Source: Trichopria drosophilae
Lineage: Eukaryota > Arthropoda > Insecta > Hymenoptera > Diapriidae
Direction: 5' to 3'
Assembly (NCBI GenBank): GCA_030407085.1
Contig: CM059586.1
Span: 91,447,501-91,511,500, forward strand
Length of the DNA: 64,000 nt
Shown: piece by piece, positions 44,567 through 59,500 of the stretch
Numbering within the stretch: the stretch's first letter is position 1
Layout: each line of letters starts with the position of its first letter
Position numbers and translations under genes: made by a program
The notes under the pieces: model-generated
Databases searched by the model: none
Told to the model about the DNA's origin: nothing
What the model saw: only the letters and a program-made list of their open reading frames with translations

Positions 44567-47500
44567 TCACTCAATGATATTTGGAAGTTCTTCATAATGG
44601 CAAATGTATTTGTGACCTAGACCCAATGCTGATTCTATTCTTATCATCTGTATTCGATCGGTTTCTTTCGGATGCAGTTTTTTGGCCGACTCATATAACT
44701 GTAAAAATAAAAGATTTAAACCCTTTTTATTTTGAAACAAAATTTATAGGTAGTTAGAAGCGGGGTACGTTAATACTTTTAGTAAGTTTATTAAGAAATA
44801 ATATATTTTTTAAATGCCTCGAACTGCAGTTCTGATTTATTTCGAAAAAATGTGAATAATATTGAACATTTTTTGTCCTTTAGTAAATATTAATAAATTC
44901 TTCTGAAAAAAGAAATACTCTAAAAGGTCAATCAATATAAATAATTTTGTGTACTACCAGCTTTTTAAAAGCTATTTTTGTTGACTTTTTATACCAATTT
45001 TCAAAAGATAGTTAAATAATAATATTTCAATTCACCACTCGTAAACAAAAATTGTGTAACTTGCTGTTCCATTATTTTACCCAATAAGTCCCAAATATAG
45101 TCAATTTCCAATGAATTTTCTTATATTTTTTGTTCATACTATCAAATTGCAAAAAAAATTACCGTTATACCATATCTGACTTAAAAATTCATGTTCTTTC
45201 AGAATATGGCTACGAAAATTGCCTAAAGTCAATGCTTAAAAAGTTACAAACAATTTTTTACAAAAATGCGTTATTTTTTACTGAAAAAATTGTTAGATTT
45301 AACATTTTTATAAGAAATTAATGGTTTATGCATCCGATCCCACATTGAAAAGTATTTTCGAGGCCTACATTTCAAAATGTACGTAATGCAATTTCGAAAA
45401 TTAATATGAAAATATAAAAAATGGCGACTCAGAAACGAACAAATGGTCAAAAATTTCAGGAATTTTTTATTTGAAAATTATAGACTATTGGAAAACATGC
45501 TGCTGAACAAAAAGTTCTTATAATTAATCAACGAATATACTGAAATTTTATCAGAATTTTTTAATGTTTTTTTTTTCGATTTTAACCAATTTTGAGATTA
45601 TGAAAATTTCATCGTATTCTTTGGGCAATTCTAAGAACTTTTTGTTCAGCAACATTTTTACCAATAGTCTATGATTTTTAAATAAAAAATTCATGAAAAT
45701 TGTTTCGTATCTGAGCCGCCATTTTGGATACTTTCACCTTTATTTTCAAAATTGTGGCACGTACATTTTAAAATATAGGCCTCGAAAATACTTTTCTATA
45801 TGGAATCCGATGTGTTTCTATCGATTTCTTATAAAAATTTGATATCTATATTTTTTTTTTGTAAATATAATGCATTTTTTTGTAAAATAAATGTTTGTAA
45901 CTTTTTAAGCATTGACATTAGACTAATTCTATAGTCTTATTCTAAAATAGCATGGAATTTTACGTGGGATATAGTGTATCATTATTTTTTTTGTACTTGT
46001 AGTATTTAAAAAAATAGATGAAAATTGACGACATTTGGACCTTAATGGGTTAAAAATATGAGTGCAACACATGACAATACTTAATATTTATAAAAAATTA
46101 TACTTTTAAAAAATATTTAATATGATTTTCAAGAATTTAATTTTTTTTTAATGACTCAAACTTTCTTCTTTTCAAAAGTTAAGAATTTTTTAAAAATAAA
46201 TGAATTTTAACGAGTGACAGCTTATTTTTTCGAGAAATAGATTTTTTTACAAATTTACCGTACAATTTTTGCACATTTTTGAAGCTAACGTCAAACATCT
46301 GTATTTATTAAAAAAAAAATTAATACTTTTCCCAATTTCTGAACAATTTTAGTGATCATGTAAAAAATTTGGAAAAATTGGTTCGGTAAAGTTGTAGAGA
46401 ATCTCGAAAAAATGAACCGCCACTCGTTAAAATTTATTCTTTTAAACAAATTCATAATTGGCGAAAAGAAGAAGAATAAAAGTTGTTTAAAAAATTATTT
46501 TTACACGTTTCAATTTTTTTTAAGAACGGTAATGCATTCTCGCGTCAAGAATATTGTTAATAATGAAAATTAATTTCTTAAAAACATTATTAAATATTTT
46601 TCTCAAACATACCATGTCCCAGTTAACTATCTTAATTGTTAATACATTTAGAAAAATATTAAATGGACTTATTGAAATTAATTAAAAATTTTCCAGCACA
46701 AAAACATACAACTATTATAACGACGTCCGTGAAAATTTCGAAGAATTTTAAAACAAGTTCAGAAAACAAATTCCAGTTTTTAAATATTCGAAAAATGTAA
46801 TCTGACGACTGCGTCTCTGAAGAAGGAAAATTAATGCATAGAAGATCTGTATCAGTGTTCTCTTACCTTTTCTCCCAAGTCGTAGGGAATGACATTATCG
46901 TCTTCTGCGTGCAATATCATAACGGGACATTGAATATTTCCGATATGTTTGTCCGACTCGAATCGTAGTCTATTGTTGTACAGTGGCTCGACTATTACCC
47001 AATGGAACCATGGAAGATGCTTGAATACCTTAAATGTTATATTTGTGCATAAATAATCGGACAAAAACCGGGAGATTCAAACAAAAATTAAAAATATGGG
47101 TAATAGACCTAAAAATATTCGAATAACAATGAACAAACAATAAAAAATAAATTATCTGCTTTTGAATTATATATTTTTTGCACTATTTTGGATGATAAAT
47201 AACGTGAAAAAGAACAAATACAAATCAGTTCTTTTTCCAGCATTTTTAAACCTGTAATTTTTCACAAAATTTAAATTTCGCAAAATCCATACCCTTATTT
47301 CTTCCTGAAGGTTTGAGAAAAAAAATAAAAAAGAGCCATCGAAAAATATTGAAATTTATGGAAGAAGAATCTTTTTTGTATTTTTGATGATATTTCTGAT
47401 TGTATTTGCGAAAGATCCCTACGTGCAATGTCTTTGAAACTCCGTTTACCGACGTAATTTGGTGCACTGAACACGAATATCGTAGTAAACATTAACGCCA

Positions 47501-50500
47501 AGGTCACATTCAAGGTCAAAACATAAAAATGCGTTATTTTTGCAATTTTTTGCATTTATTTTTAGAAATATGAAAAAGTGTTTCCAACAAAATATGTAAA
47601 TCATGAAATTCTCTACAAAAAATATTTTTTTTCGTAACATCAACGGAAACTCCGTAAATGAAGGATAATCTTCGTTATATGTAACATTGTATCCTGTCTG
47701 CGGATATTTATGGTCTTTTGTAGCCATATCTTTGAATATTTTCATCTACTTATATTATTTTCATTAATTAATTTTACTTCCTATCATATTTGCAGTATTG
47801 AATAGACTTTTTATGTTAACTAAAATTTCCCATAGGTGGCACCTTCTTGCTCAATGATATTTCGTTCCCTTCGCGTATAATTTGAATTATATAATTTGAA
47901 TTGTTTACTTTGATATAAGTAGCTCCATATTCAACACTGTTTTACATTTTGGTCCACCTGCTTCGCACTTTATTACGGAAGTACTCACGTCATAAGAAAC
48001 TTTCAGCGCTTTGTTATTTTATCATACTGTGGATTGATAAAAATAGCACCTACACTCCTCGGCAATCATTTTTGCCATACCTAAGCCGAAATTTATTAAT
48101 AAAGTTCAAAGCTTAATATATTTTCCAAAAATTATCGTATCTTAAAAAGTCGAACAACATTTGAAAGGTTATTGCAACAGTTTTCATTCAAGCCGAGGAC
48201 AAATTGAAAAGATAAAAAATTCAGATTTTTATGGATAAAAACGAGCATGAAAAAATACGATATAGTTCTAAACGAATAATAGTAGGCTAATGAAACAAAC
48301 GGGGTTTTAAAGATATGACTTTTACATTTGATCGCCCATTTTTGTGCGATCTTTCTGACAGGAGTTATGACTATTTTTATAAAAAAGACATTATGTTTTT
48401 TATTTTCTTATTCTCTCGAAAACTAACAGCGATAGAAAAAAATGTTAGGTAGAAAACACAAAACTAAAGTCAACAGTTCAAAAAATCCAAAAAATTTGTT
48501 TCCGTCATTTGTTTATAGAGAATTTCATGATCTACATATTTTGTCCGAAACACTTTTTGATCAGATTTATATTTCTAACAATAAATGCATTTTTACGTGT
48601 TTTGACCTTGAATGTGACCTTCGCGCCAATTTTTACTACGATATTCGGGTTTAGCGCACCAAATGACGCCGGTAAATGGAGTTTCAAAGAGATTGCACGT
48701 ATGGATCTTTCGCAAATACAATCAGAAATCTCATAAAAGTACAAAAAATGCTTCTTCTTCCACAAATTTGAATATTTTTCGATACCTCGTTTTTATTTTG
48801 TTTCTCAAACCTTCAGGAAGAAACAAGGATATGGATTTTGCGAAATTTTAATTTTGTGAAAAATTACAGAGTCAAGAACTTCTTTTTTTTCACGTTATAG
48901 TTAAAAATTCGCGTATGGGTTCCCTTAATCAAAATCATTTCATAATGGCTATCTGTACGTACAATACAGTTATAATTATTATTATTGTACGTCTTTACTG
49001 ACTCAAAGATAGGTCAAATGTCGTGGCACAACTAAAGTTGATTTATATACTGACCATTGCAAGGTAATACATAAAACAAAATACATTACTGATTAATCCT
49101 TACACTGAAGTTGCACAAAGAGAGTACAAAAATATCAAATAAAAATTGTTCGTCAAAATTCGCAGTAATTAAGTATCTATCTGCGCATAAATAAATATTG
49201 CACGTTTGAAAAATTCACAACTTTCATCGCAGGAATATTTGTAATTATTAGCTACCGAGAAATATAAGTAAAAGTAAAAATGAAAAAATGGGTAATGGCG
49301 ATCAGGATCGCTGAAATATCGTGAAGTTAACCAATCATATTGTTATCGGAAGGGCCGAATTCAGAGAACCACCTGAATTCTGCTCCTAATGACTATTTTT
49401 ATGGATAAGTTTATATATATATAAGTTTAATAGATATTAGCTTAATATTAAGATTATGACAAAAGCAACATTTACCTGGGCAAACGGATGCTCAGTAATT
49501 TCGTCAGCTAAATTATTAAAAGGTGACTCAAGGAATAAGCCGGCAGGATGAATGCCTTCACTTGCAAGAATAGCAAGCACATGAGATGAAACTCTAAAAT
49601 GTTATTAATAGTTATTCAAATTAGTTAATATTATGATTACATAACGAAATTTTTACCAACATTTTTACTTAAATAAAATCATCCCTATTACTTGGACTTC
49701 ATTGAATTGGTATGACACTTGTAAATTAATTAAAAAATACTTACCCAGTTCCAAGTGAATGTCCCCAGACAAAGATCGGCGCAGATCCATTTACCGTTTT
49801 CATGAGCCATTCTAAGACATATTTACTATCAGTTACGACCCCCATTTCAGATAATTCAGTTGTATCACTGTCGCCATAACCTGCATATTTTAAAAAGTAA
49901 AACAAATTGAATGCTTTGTCGTTTTATATTAAGAGATTACTGATATTTAAGTCTTACTTCGATAGTCGAAACATACGACATGGTAGTCTAATTTTTGAAA
50001 TAATTGATAGAGTTCCACTCTATGACTAGAAGCTCGATTACCACTATTTCCATGCATATATAAGAAAACTGGTCTACTCGAATTTCTTAAAACACCTTCA
50101 TAGGCTTCTGCCGTTGGCGCAATCGTTTGGTTCATCAATGATTGTGGTAAAATTTGCCTAATAATACATTATTTAGTAATAATTTATTTTTAACAGCAAA
50201 TTGTTTACATTTGAGATTAATTATTCCACAAACTTACCATGCTCCAATTTTTACATTCTCATCTGTGGTGAGATAAAAGTTTCTTGCACCTTTTATTCCT
50301 ACAGATTCAGGATTTGTGATGTCAACTCCAACGGGCCAATGTACTAATGCAACAAACATGAAATTAGTAACAAAAAAATAATAGTAAAGCACAGTCGAAT
50401 TAAATTATAATTCTACACTTACCAAAGTTTAAAAACAGAATTTTCTTCTGCACTTCGTACGAGTATCGGAATACAAGAGGTAGTAATCCAAATACGAACA

Positions 50501-53500
50501 GGTAAAACAGTATTGATACTTTTATGGTCCATAATAGAAATCTATAAAATTTAGTGATTAACAGCAAACTTACTTTATATCCGAAAACTATTTACAAAAT
50601 TAACAACAAAACATTTAGATACATATAAATGATGTTTTAACATTAAATAACATTAACAAACCCTGGTAAAAATGGGAGCGTTGCGCGAGCGCGACTATAA
50701 GAGTTCCAAAGAAGTTTGAAAGGCGTTAAACAAAATAGTTAACAAAGAGTAAATTTGGACAAAAAAACGCGTTACGATCTCTTCGATTTTTACTAGAGAG
50801 CATAAAGAGTTTGTTAAGCGTACCATAAGCATAAATTTAGACATTTTGTACGTTCGTGTAACACTTCATTTTTCCAGGGAAGTGACTAATGAATATTATT
50901 ATTTAAAGCATTATTTTCATATTCATATTATACATTACGGCGGAGCAAAAATAAAAAAAGTTTGAATTTTGACAAGCATACATCGCAAGTAGATTCAGTA
51001 TGTGAAATAGTGTACTCTCCATTTTTTAAAGATTTTTCGGACAGTATTTAGAGGTCGCTATCATTGCTTAAAGTTCATTTCATGAAATAAATGCCATTTA
51101 ATTGATATAGTACAAGCTTTGTACGATGAATTATTTTTTTTTAATGACAGACATTGAAACGCACATTTTAAGAGGTCGTGAAACTATTTTGATCTAATAG
51201 AATATGAGATATGATTTTTGTATTTTTTTTTACAGTTTTGATTTAAAAAATTTCTGTATTTTATGTAACAAAAATCTAACAATATGCTATTATTTTTTTC
51301 ATAAAATAGACATTCTCACGCACATTTTAGGAGGTCGTGAACCAATTTTGGTTTAGTAGAATAAGAGATATGATTTTTTGAACCCTTTTTTTTTTAAATT
51401 TCGATTAAAAAAATGACTGTTTTATGTTACAAAAATCGACTGACGCTAATATTTTTTTCACATAATAGACATTTTATCGCGCTTTTTGAGATATCTATGA
51501 CCTTATTACATAAAGTTTTTTATCATGTAGATTATTTAGAATTAAATTTATTGTAAAAAAATATTAATTTTTAGATTTCTTTATTAATAACAAAAGTGTA
51601 CTTTTATGATTTATTGAATCTTTTTTTTTACAGTTTCGATTAAAAAAATGTCTGTGTGTAACGAAAATCTACGAATATGGTATCACTTTTTTTCATGTAA
51701 TAGAGATTTTATCGAACATTCTGAGAGGTCAATGACCTTATTACGTAAAATAGAACGGGAAATGTAAATTTTTTAATATTGTGGGGTATGTAATTTCGTA
51801 AAATAAGTGACTAGACGTACCTTAATAATAATAATGGTAAGTTTTTGTTAATAACAATTATAATGCTACAATTGACGTAAGGTGTTAATACGTGTATGCA
51901 ATTTTAAACAAAAATTTTATTCATTTTTATATTCAATTTACAAGAAAATCATATATTATATTTAATTGATATAATATAATATTGAGTTCATAATTAATTA
52001 TATACTTTAATTTTTTTAACATATTAAGTCCTTCTTACATCTTTTTGAAGATGAAGGAAATACTTTCCGATGGTGTTCAACACTTTGTATTAAGTACTAT
52101 TACTGTTCTTCATCTTTTGTTAACAAATTATGACTTTGAGCAAGTGCTCAATGACTACACTCAGCAACATTCACGACTTTTATGTCTTTCACAATTTTCA
52201 TCTTCATGCCACAAATTAGGATCAATTTGTAAGAAGTTTAATGGCAATTTGTAGTTAAAAAATGCTTTGAGATATTTTTTGTTAAAAACTACTAAATTTT
52301 ATTAGATGCTTCTGCATCAAGATATGTTTATAATTTTCGTAAACTGATGATACATACGTACACTGAGAACTCACCAGTAGAAAGTGTTATTACAATTTTA
52401 AATATTACTATTTTAATACGAAAATGAAATATTCTTTCAAACTTGAGCAAAATTCGTATTATATTTTGAAAAGTTACCACTTGAAGTAGTAAAATTCAAT
52501 GGAATCATGGCAAAATATACCACGTTAATGGTAAATTTTACTACTTCAAGTATTTTCAAAATGTAATATGAATTATTCCAACTTTTGAACGAATATTTCA
52601 TTTTTTTATTAAAATATTTAGTAGAATATTGTAATAAGATGTACTACTAATGAGTTCTCAGTGTGCGTAACGATACGCAGTTACCATTTTAGATACGTAT
52701 TTATATTTATGCAATAATTCTAACACTTCCTCCACTGTTAGTTTTATTATACAGTACCGCTCAAAAGTATGAGCTTACCCACGCGGAATTTTGTGTAAAT
52801 TAAAATGTTGATATCTCATCGCCAAGTTAACGTACTTAACGGAATTAAAGAGGATACTTTCAGCTTCCCAGTCGTAATAGTTTCATTTCTATATATACCT
52901 TTTTCTACGAAATATGCTCGATTTACTATAGTCATTTTTTCTTTCGTATTGTTTTTTTTTTAAATCCGGTCCCATTTTTTAAAAAATGATCGCAAGAGAA
53001 ATGTACAACGTGTAATCGAAAGGTAATCCCTATAGCTTTAATTTGCCTCTTCGGGATTTTGTCCCATATTTCTTTACAAATAGTTATTCAATTTTGAACA
53101 AAATAATGTGATTTTTTATTCATTATGCTGTATCTCGGAAAATTGACGTGATATAACAAATATTTAAGAAACAAAAAGTTTCATTTTTTGATTGTGTATT
53201 GGCTAAAATTTTTTCAAATTTTTAGAAGGAAATTTTTATATGTTATTTTGTCAAATTTACGCTTTTGTGCTAAGATTATTAATAGATATAGATTTGCTTT
53301 TGAACTATACTCAATTTGCGATATAATTCATATACACATATTTATAAATGGACAATGAACTTTATTTTAACAAACATAGAAAATCTCAACAATTGTATTC
53401 ATGTATATATGTACATATTTATTAAATTTTGCTGTCTTAAAAAAAAACCTAGCGGCAAAGCTCTGTATGAAACATCCTAATATAGTAAAGACAAACATAA

Positions 53501-56500
53501 AATTAAACTTGGTCATAGTTTAAATGCAACTTTGCATCCGAAAATGATTATTACATAAAAAATGTTGAAGTCGTCAAAATACGGTAAAAAAAGTTCCTTT
53601 TAAAAATTTGAAAAAATTTCAGCCACTAGTTAATTAAAAAATGAAACTTTTTGTTTCTTAAATATTTTTAATATCAAGTTAATTTTCCGAAATATAGCAG
53701 ATTGAAAAAAATCATATTAATTTGTTCAAAATTAAATAAGTATTTGTAGAGAAATATTAGACAAAATCCCGAAGAGGCAAATTAAAGCTATTGGGATTAC
53801 CTTTCGATTACACGTTGTACATTTCTTCTGCAATCATTTAAAAAAAAATGGGAGCGGATTGAAAAAGCAAAAAATGACTTTAGTAAATCGAGCGTAGTTC
53901 GTAGAGAAATGTATATATAGAAATGAAACCACCACGACTAAAATGCTGAAAGTTTCTTCTTTAATTCCCTTTTTTATTTTTCCCGTACGTTAACATGGCG
54001 ATGAGATATCAAAATTTTAATTTAGCCAAAATTCCGCAAAGGTGAGCTCATACTTTTGAGCGGTACTGTATGTAAATTTCAAATTCAACAAAACATAGGC
54101 GTCTAAGGCAGAGATTCTCGTGGTAGCCTTACGGAAGAGTCCAAAACAAGATCTCGGGACGAAATGCTATTTTATAATAGGCATTAGTAACCCTGATTGT
54201 CGCTAGAGGGACACAGAATCCATGAATAGTCAACTTTCAAATAAAATATATAAGCAGTCCGTTAAAATCAAAATTCTGTGACGATAATCATACAAATCCC
54301 GACTATATGTATACAAGTTTGTTTCCATCGCAAGTGTTTTCCATCGAAAACCAAATATATACGGATGTTTTTCTTTTTTGTATTTTTATTTTCAGGCGAC
54401 TGACATAACGAAGAAACGATTTTATAAATAATTATTAATTAAAGCGGTCGAGAAATTTTATTAGATGCTTCTGTATCAAGATTTTATGTTTCTACTCTCT
54501 GTACTCTGTTTATTTATAAGTACACTTTTGTTGTTAATAAAGAAAGTCTAAAAATTCATGGATTTTTACAATGAATGTAATTCTAACTAATCTACATGAT
54601 AAAACAAACTTTGTGTAATATGACCATAGATATCTCAAAATGCTCAATAAAATGTCTATTATATGAAAAAAATAATAGTATATCTGTAGATTTTTGTTAC
54701 ATAAAACACAGTCATTTGTTTAATCTAAATTTAAAAAAAAAAAAGATTAAAAAATCATATATCGTATTCTATTAGACCAAAATAGGTTCACGACCTCCTA
54801 AAATGTGCGTGAGAACGTCTAATTTATGAAAAAAAATAATAGCAATGTTAGATTTTTGATACATAAAATACAGAGATTTTTTAAATGAAATCTGTCAAAA
54901 AAAAAAAGATTAAAAAAATCATATCTCATATTCTATTAGATCAAAATAGGTTCACAACCTCCTAAAATGTGTGTTAGAATGTCCATGTTATTAAAAAAAA
55001 ATCATTCATCATTCATCGTACAAAGCTTGTACTATATCAATTCAATGGCATTTATTTCATGAAATAACCTTTAAGCAAAGACAGCAACCTCTAAATATTG
55101 ACCGAAAAATCTGAAAAAAATTGAGAGTACTCTATTTCACATATGTATTGAATCTGCTTGTGATGTATGCTTGTCAAAATTCAAACTTTTGTTATTATTT
55201 CCTCATCCTATTATACATATATCACATTTTTAAAATTCATTAAGTAACATTTAAAAATATGGTGATTTGTACATATTTGTATCGATTAAAAATTTTCCAA
55301 CAGAATTACGAATAAGTATATTAAATTATGTCTGTTTTCTTCGGTAATGGTATATGTAGAGTGGTTATGTGTCATCCTTTTGTTTTACAGGTAGCTCTTC
55401 AAGTCATATCTCCAATTTCACAATAAGATATTGAAAATAAACCGTTTTTAACCAAATAATAAATTATTTACTAGGGTTGGGTAGTATTAAATTAAAAAGT
55501 TAAAAGTTAAAACTTAATTAATATTAACTTAACTTAATTATTTTTTAGATCGTTAACTTTTAACTTAACTTAATCAAGTTTACTTTTAACTTTTAATTTT
55601 TAAAAATAAATATAGTTAACGGATTGAGATTATAAATGTTTCGACAAGGCCTAGCATTTTGAGAATCCGAGCAATTACGACGCAAGATGTTTGAAATGTT
55701 TAGAAATTTTCTTACTATGGCATTTTAACATCTAATGCAATTTGTAGGTATAAGCCGTTAACTATATTTATTTGTAAATCCACCTACGTTAAAATTTATA
55801 ATTTTTAACTTTTAACTTTCAACTTCTTAACTTTTTAACTTTTTAACATTTTAACTTTTTAATTTTTAATTAAAATTGTGATTAATATTCTATCACAATA
55901 TGTTATCAGGTTCTATGAACAAAATAAATATAAAGATAATAAACTTCAAAATTAATATCAAAATTACATTTACTTCTACAGAAGCACTTCTACTGACCTA
56001 GAGAGTAATCTAAACATCATAACTTTTTTCAGTAAAAAAATGCAGTTACGGTATTTCAGTTTTGCACAGTAGATTTAAGAGGCTTCTACAGCCTACAAAA
56101 ATTTTGAAATGGCGTTACATCTGAAATTTAATATTTATTTGTAATTTGGTGCAAAACGAATATACAAGTATTATGCAAATAAAAAGTTAACTAAACTCTG
56201 ACAAAATTGTAATTAAGGTTTCATAAACTCCTTTTGTGAAGAAAGGGAAGAACTAACAAATTATACATATACTGTAACAAATTCGTAATGAAATTGCCCA
56301 CATATAACGGTAATTTTACAAAGTTCATTGTAATTTTCCTACGCTTAATGTAGTAAATTTCCGGTTTTGTAAAATTACCGTTATACATACGTGGGTAAAT
56401 TTACTACATTAAGCGTGGAAAAATTACAACGAGCTTGTAAAATTACCATTATGCATGGACAATTTCATTATGATTTTTTGCAGTATACATTAGATTTAGT

Positions 56501-59500
56501 TTGATTGATTCATTGATTAAATTTTATTTACCCCTGGCCATGAGAGACCTCTTAGCTTTTTAACTTTCAACTTTTAACTTTAACTTTTTAATTTTTTAAC
56601 TTTTAACTTTAACTTTTTAACTTTTTAACTTTTAACTTTTTAACTTTCAACTTTTAACTTTAACTTTTTAACTTTTTAATTTTTAACTTTTTAAATGTTA
56701 GAAGTTATAAGTAAAATGTTAAAAAGTTAACTTAATTAAGTTAAGTTAAAAGTTAACAATATAAAAAGTAATTAAGTTAATTCAATATTAATTAACTTTT
56801 TAGCTTTTAACTTTTTAACTTTTAACTTTTAACTTTTAAATTTAACTTTTTAACTTTAACTTTTTAATTTTTTAACTTATAACTTTAACTTTTTAACTTT
56901 TAACTTGTATCTTTTAACTTTAATTTTTTTACTTTTTAACTTTTTAACTTTTTAACTTTCAACTTTTAACTTTTAAATTTAACTTTTTAACTTTAACTTT
57001 TTAATTTTTGAACTTATAACTTTAACTTTTTAACTTTTTAACTTTTAACTTGTATCTTTTAACTTTAATTTTTTTACTTTTTAACTTTTTAACTTTTTAA
57101 CTTTCAACTTTTAACTTTAACTTTTTAACTTTTAACTTTTAACTTTTAAATTTAACTTTTTAACTTTAACTTTTTAATTTTTTAACTTTTAACTTTAACT
57201 TTTTAACTTTTTAACTTTTAACTTTTAACTTAAACTTTTAATTTTTAACTTTCAACTTTTAACTTTAGTTGTTAATATGTTAAAATGTTAAAAAGTTAAG
57301 TTAAAAGTTAAAAATATAAAAAGTAATTAAGTTAATTCAATATTAATTAACTTTTTAACTTTTTAACTTTCAACTATTAACTTTTTAATTTTTTAACTTT
57401 TAACTTTAATTTTTAACTTTTTAACTTTTTAACTTTCAACTTTTAACTTTAACTTTTTAATTTTTTAACTTTTAACTTTAACTTTTTAACTTTTTAACTT
57501 TTAACTTTTAACTTTTAACTTTTTAACTTTCAACTTTTAACTTTTTAACTTTTTAACTTTTTAAATGTTAGAAGTTATAAGTAAAATGTTAAAAAGTTAA
57601 CTTAATTAAGTTAAGTTAAAAGTTAACAATATAAAAAGTAATTAAGTTAATTCAATATTAATTAACTTTTTAGCTTTTAACTTTTTAACTTTTAACTTTA
57701 ACTTTTTAACTTTTAACTTTTAAATTTAACTTTTTAATTTTGACTTTTTAATTTTTTAACTTATAACTTTAACTTTTTAACTTTTTAACTTTTAACTTTA
57801 ATTTTTTTACTTTTTAACTTTTTAACTTTTTAACTTTCAACTTTTAACTTTAACTTTTTAACTTTTTAACTTTTAACTTTTAAATTTAACTTTTTAACTT
57901 TAACTTTTTAATTTTTTAACTTTTAACTTTAACTTTTTAACTTTTTAACTTTTAACTTGTAACTTTTATCTTTTAACTTTAATTTTTTTTACTTTTTAAC
58001 TTTCAACTTTTAACTTTAACTTTTTAAGTTTTTAATTTTTAACTTTTAAACTTTTAACTTGTAACTTTTAAATTTATTATTATTTAACTGTACAAAAAAA
58101 TAACTAAGTGCAGTTAAATGTTAACTTTTTATTTAGTTAATTGAATTAGAACTTAAGTTGACTTAATTTAGTTAAAAAAAAAAAGTTAACTTACCTAACC
58201 CAGTTATTTACAAGTAAAATTTAATTCTAAAACATGTATATAACATTTCATTTCATAATGTACTTTTTGGTGTGATTTGATTATAAACAGTGTTCATAAT
58301 TCGTAAAAAATGAAGATATGATATCACAGAATAACGGGAACTATGAATTTTATTCTTGATACATACAACTTTTTCCACTCGGAGCATAAAAATAAGGATC
58401 TTTTGAACAGTTTTGTTGGAACTGAAGTTACGAGTTTCGAGCTTAAAGATCAATTTTTTAGAAACAGTGCATTTTCAATAAATAAATAATCTTTTTTATA
58501 ATCATAATGTACTATATGTGTTGCAGGTTTGATACTCGAGTGAATAATGCTATGACACCTTCTTGACTACAATTTTCTGTGTTTAGTATTACTTCAATGT
58601 TTCAAACTGCTCGGGTTCCTTCTCAAGCCGTGATTTATCGTAACGTACATGAAATGGCATTTCTGGTAATACCATATCGACGCCCCATATGAAAACTAGA
58701 ACGTTTGCATTTAAAGTAACACATAAACGTATTAGTTTTCGTAACAGACGTCGATATGTACTTTACGATAACCAAAATAAAAACACCTTTTGAGAAGGAA
58801 TCGGAGCAGTTTGAAACGTCAAGGGAATACAAAACACTTAGTAACAAATATTTTAAATATTTGCTTTCGGAAAATGATACAAGGTTATATGGATATAATT
58901 TTATCTCAATTTCACCAAAAATGAAGATACAATTTTCTTCCGCAGTACATCAGACCTTGTGAATGTTTTTTATATTAGCTTGTACCAAAAACAAAAGTAT
59001 AATAAAAATATCCCTGCGAAAAATTTTAGGTAGGATTCTCATGAGAATCACATGAGAATTTGAAACAAGTATTTTATAAATTTTATATAAATGTTGTATA
59101 GTACTCGCACTACCCAGTAAACAAAAAATGATTAGGAATGATTAAAATTGGAATCATTCTTAATTCTTCGGAATCCTATTTCTTGGCCTTGAAGTATTCA
59201 AAATAATTTAGAAATATAAAATACATACAGCGTTAATACTTGTAAATGCTATAAATGCTTCAAAAGTTATTCAGAAAGATTCAGCAGTACTGAAAAGATT
59301 TCGTTAAAGAATAATTATTTAAAAGTATTGAAAACGAGAGTAGATTATTCCTAAATCAGGATTTAAAATGATTGAAAATAGGGAATTATTCACGGAGACC
59401 AACAAAAAGTATTGACATCCATAAAACTGAATACTTTTAAATAATTTTGAATCATACTTCGTTTACTGGGTATGTTACGGAAATAATATTTACGATTTGT

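Larger units (their letters stand above)
50948..55200. mobile_element. Composite foldback in ABHD12 intron 1
   Basis: The left arm (50948-51610) and right arm (54514-55200) are reverse complements. The outer landmark TTTGACAAGCATACATCGCA faces TGTATGCTTGTCAAAATTCA. The inner landmark ATTAATAACAAAAGTGTACT faces AGTACACTTTTGTTGTTAAT. The 2.9-kb loop holds a 303-bp MITE (52361-52663), a palindromic Tc1-like element (52752-54068) and a copy of the repeat known from 20985-21139. No transposase is visible. Confidence 0.65.

Noticed and set aside
48442..48851. Frames with FTLNVT/MTPVNGVSK-like text as paralogous genes to those at 47.2-47.7 kb
   Set aside because: Their similarity is explained by the two arms of one foldback in an ABHD12 intron.
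55472..58203. CRISPR-like array or satellite DNA
   Set aside because: There are no equal-length repeats with unique spacers. The words occur in both orientations, and an 8-bp target duplication bounds the block as a hAT-type element.
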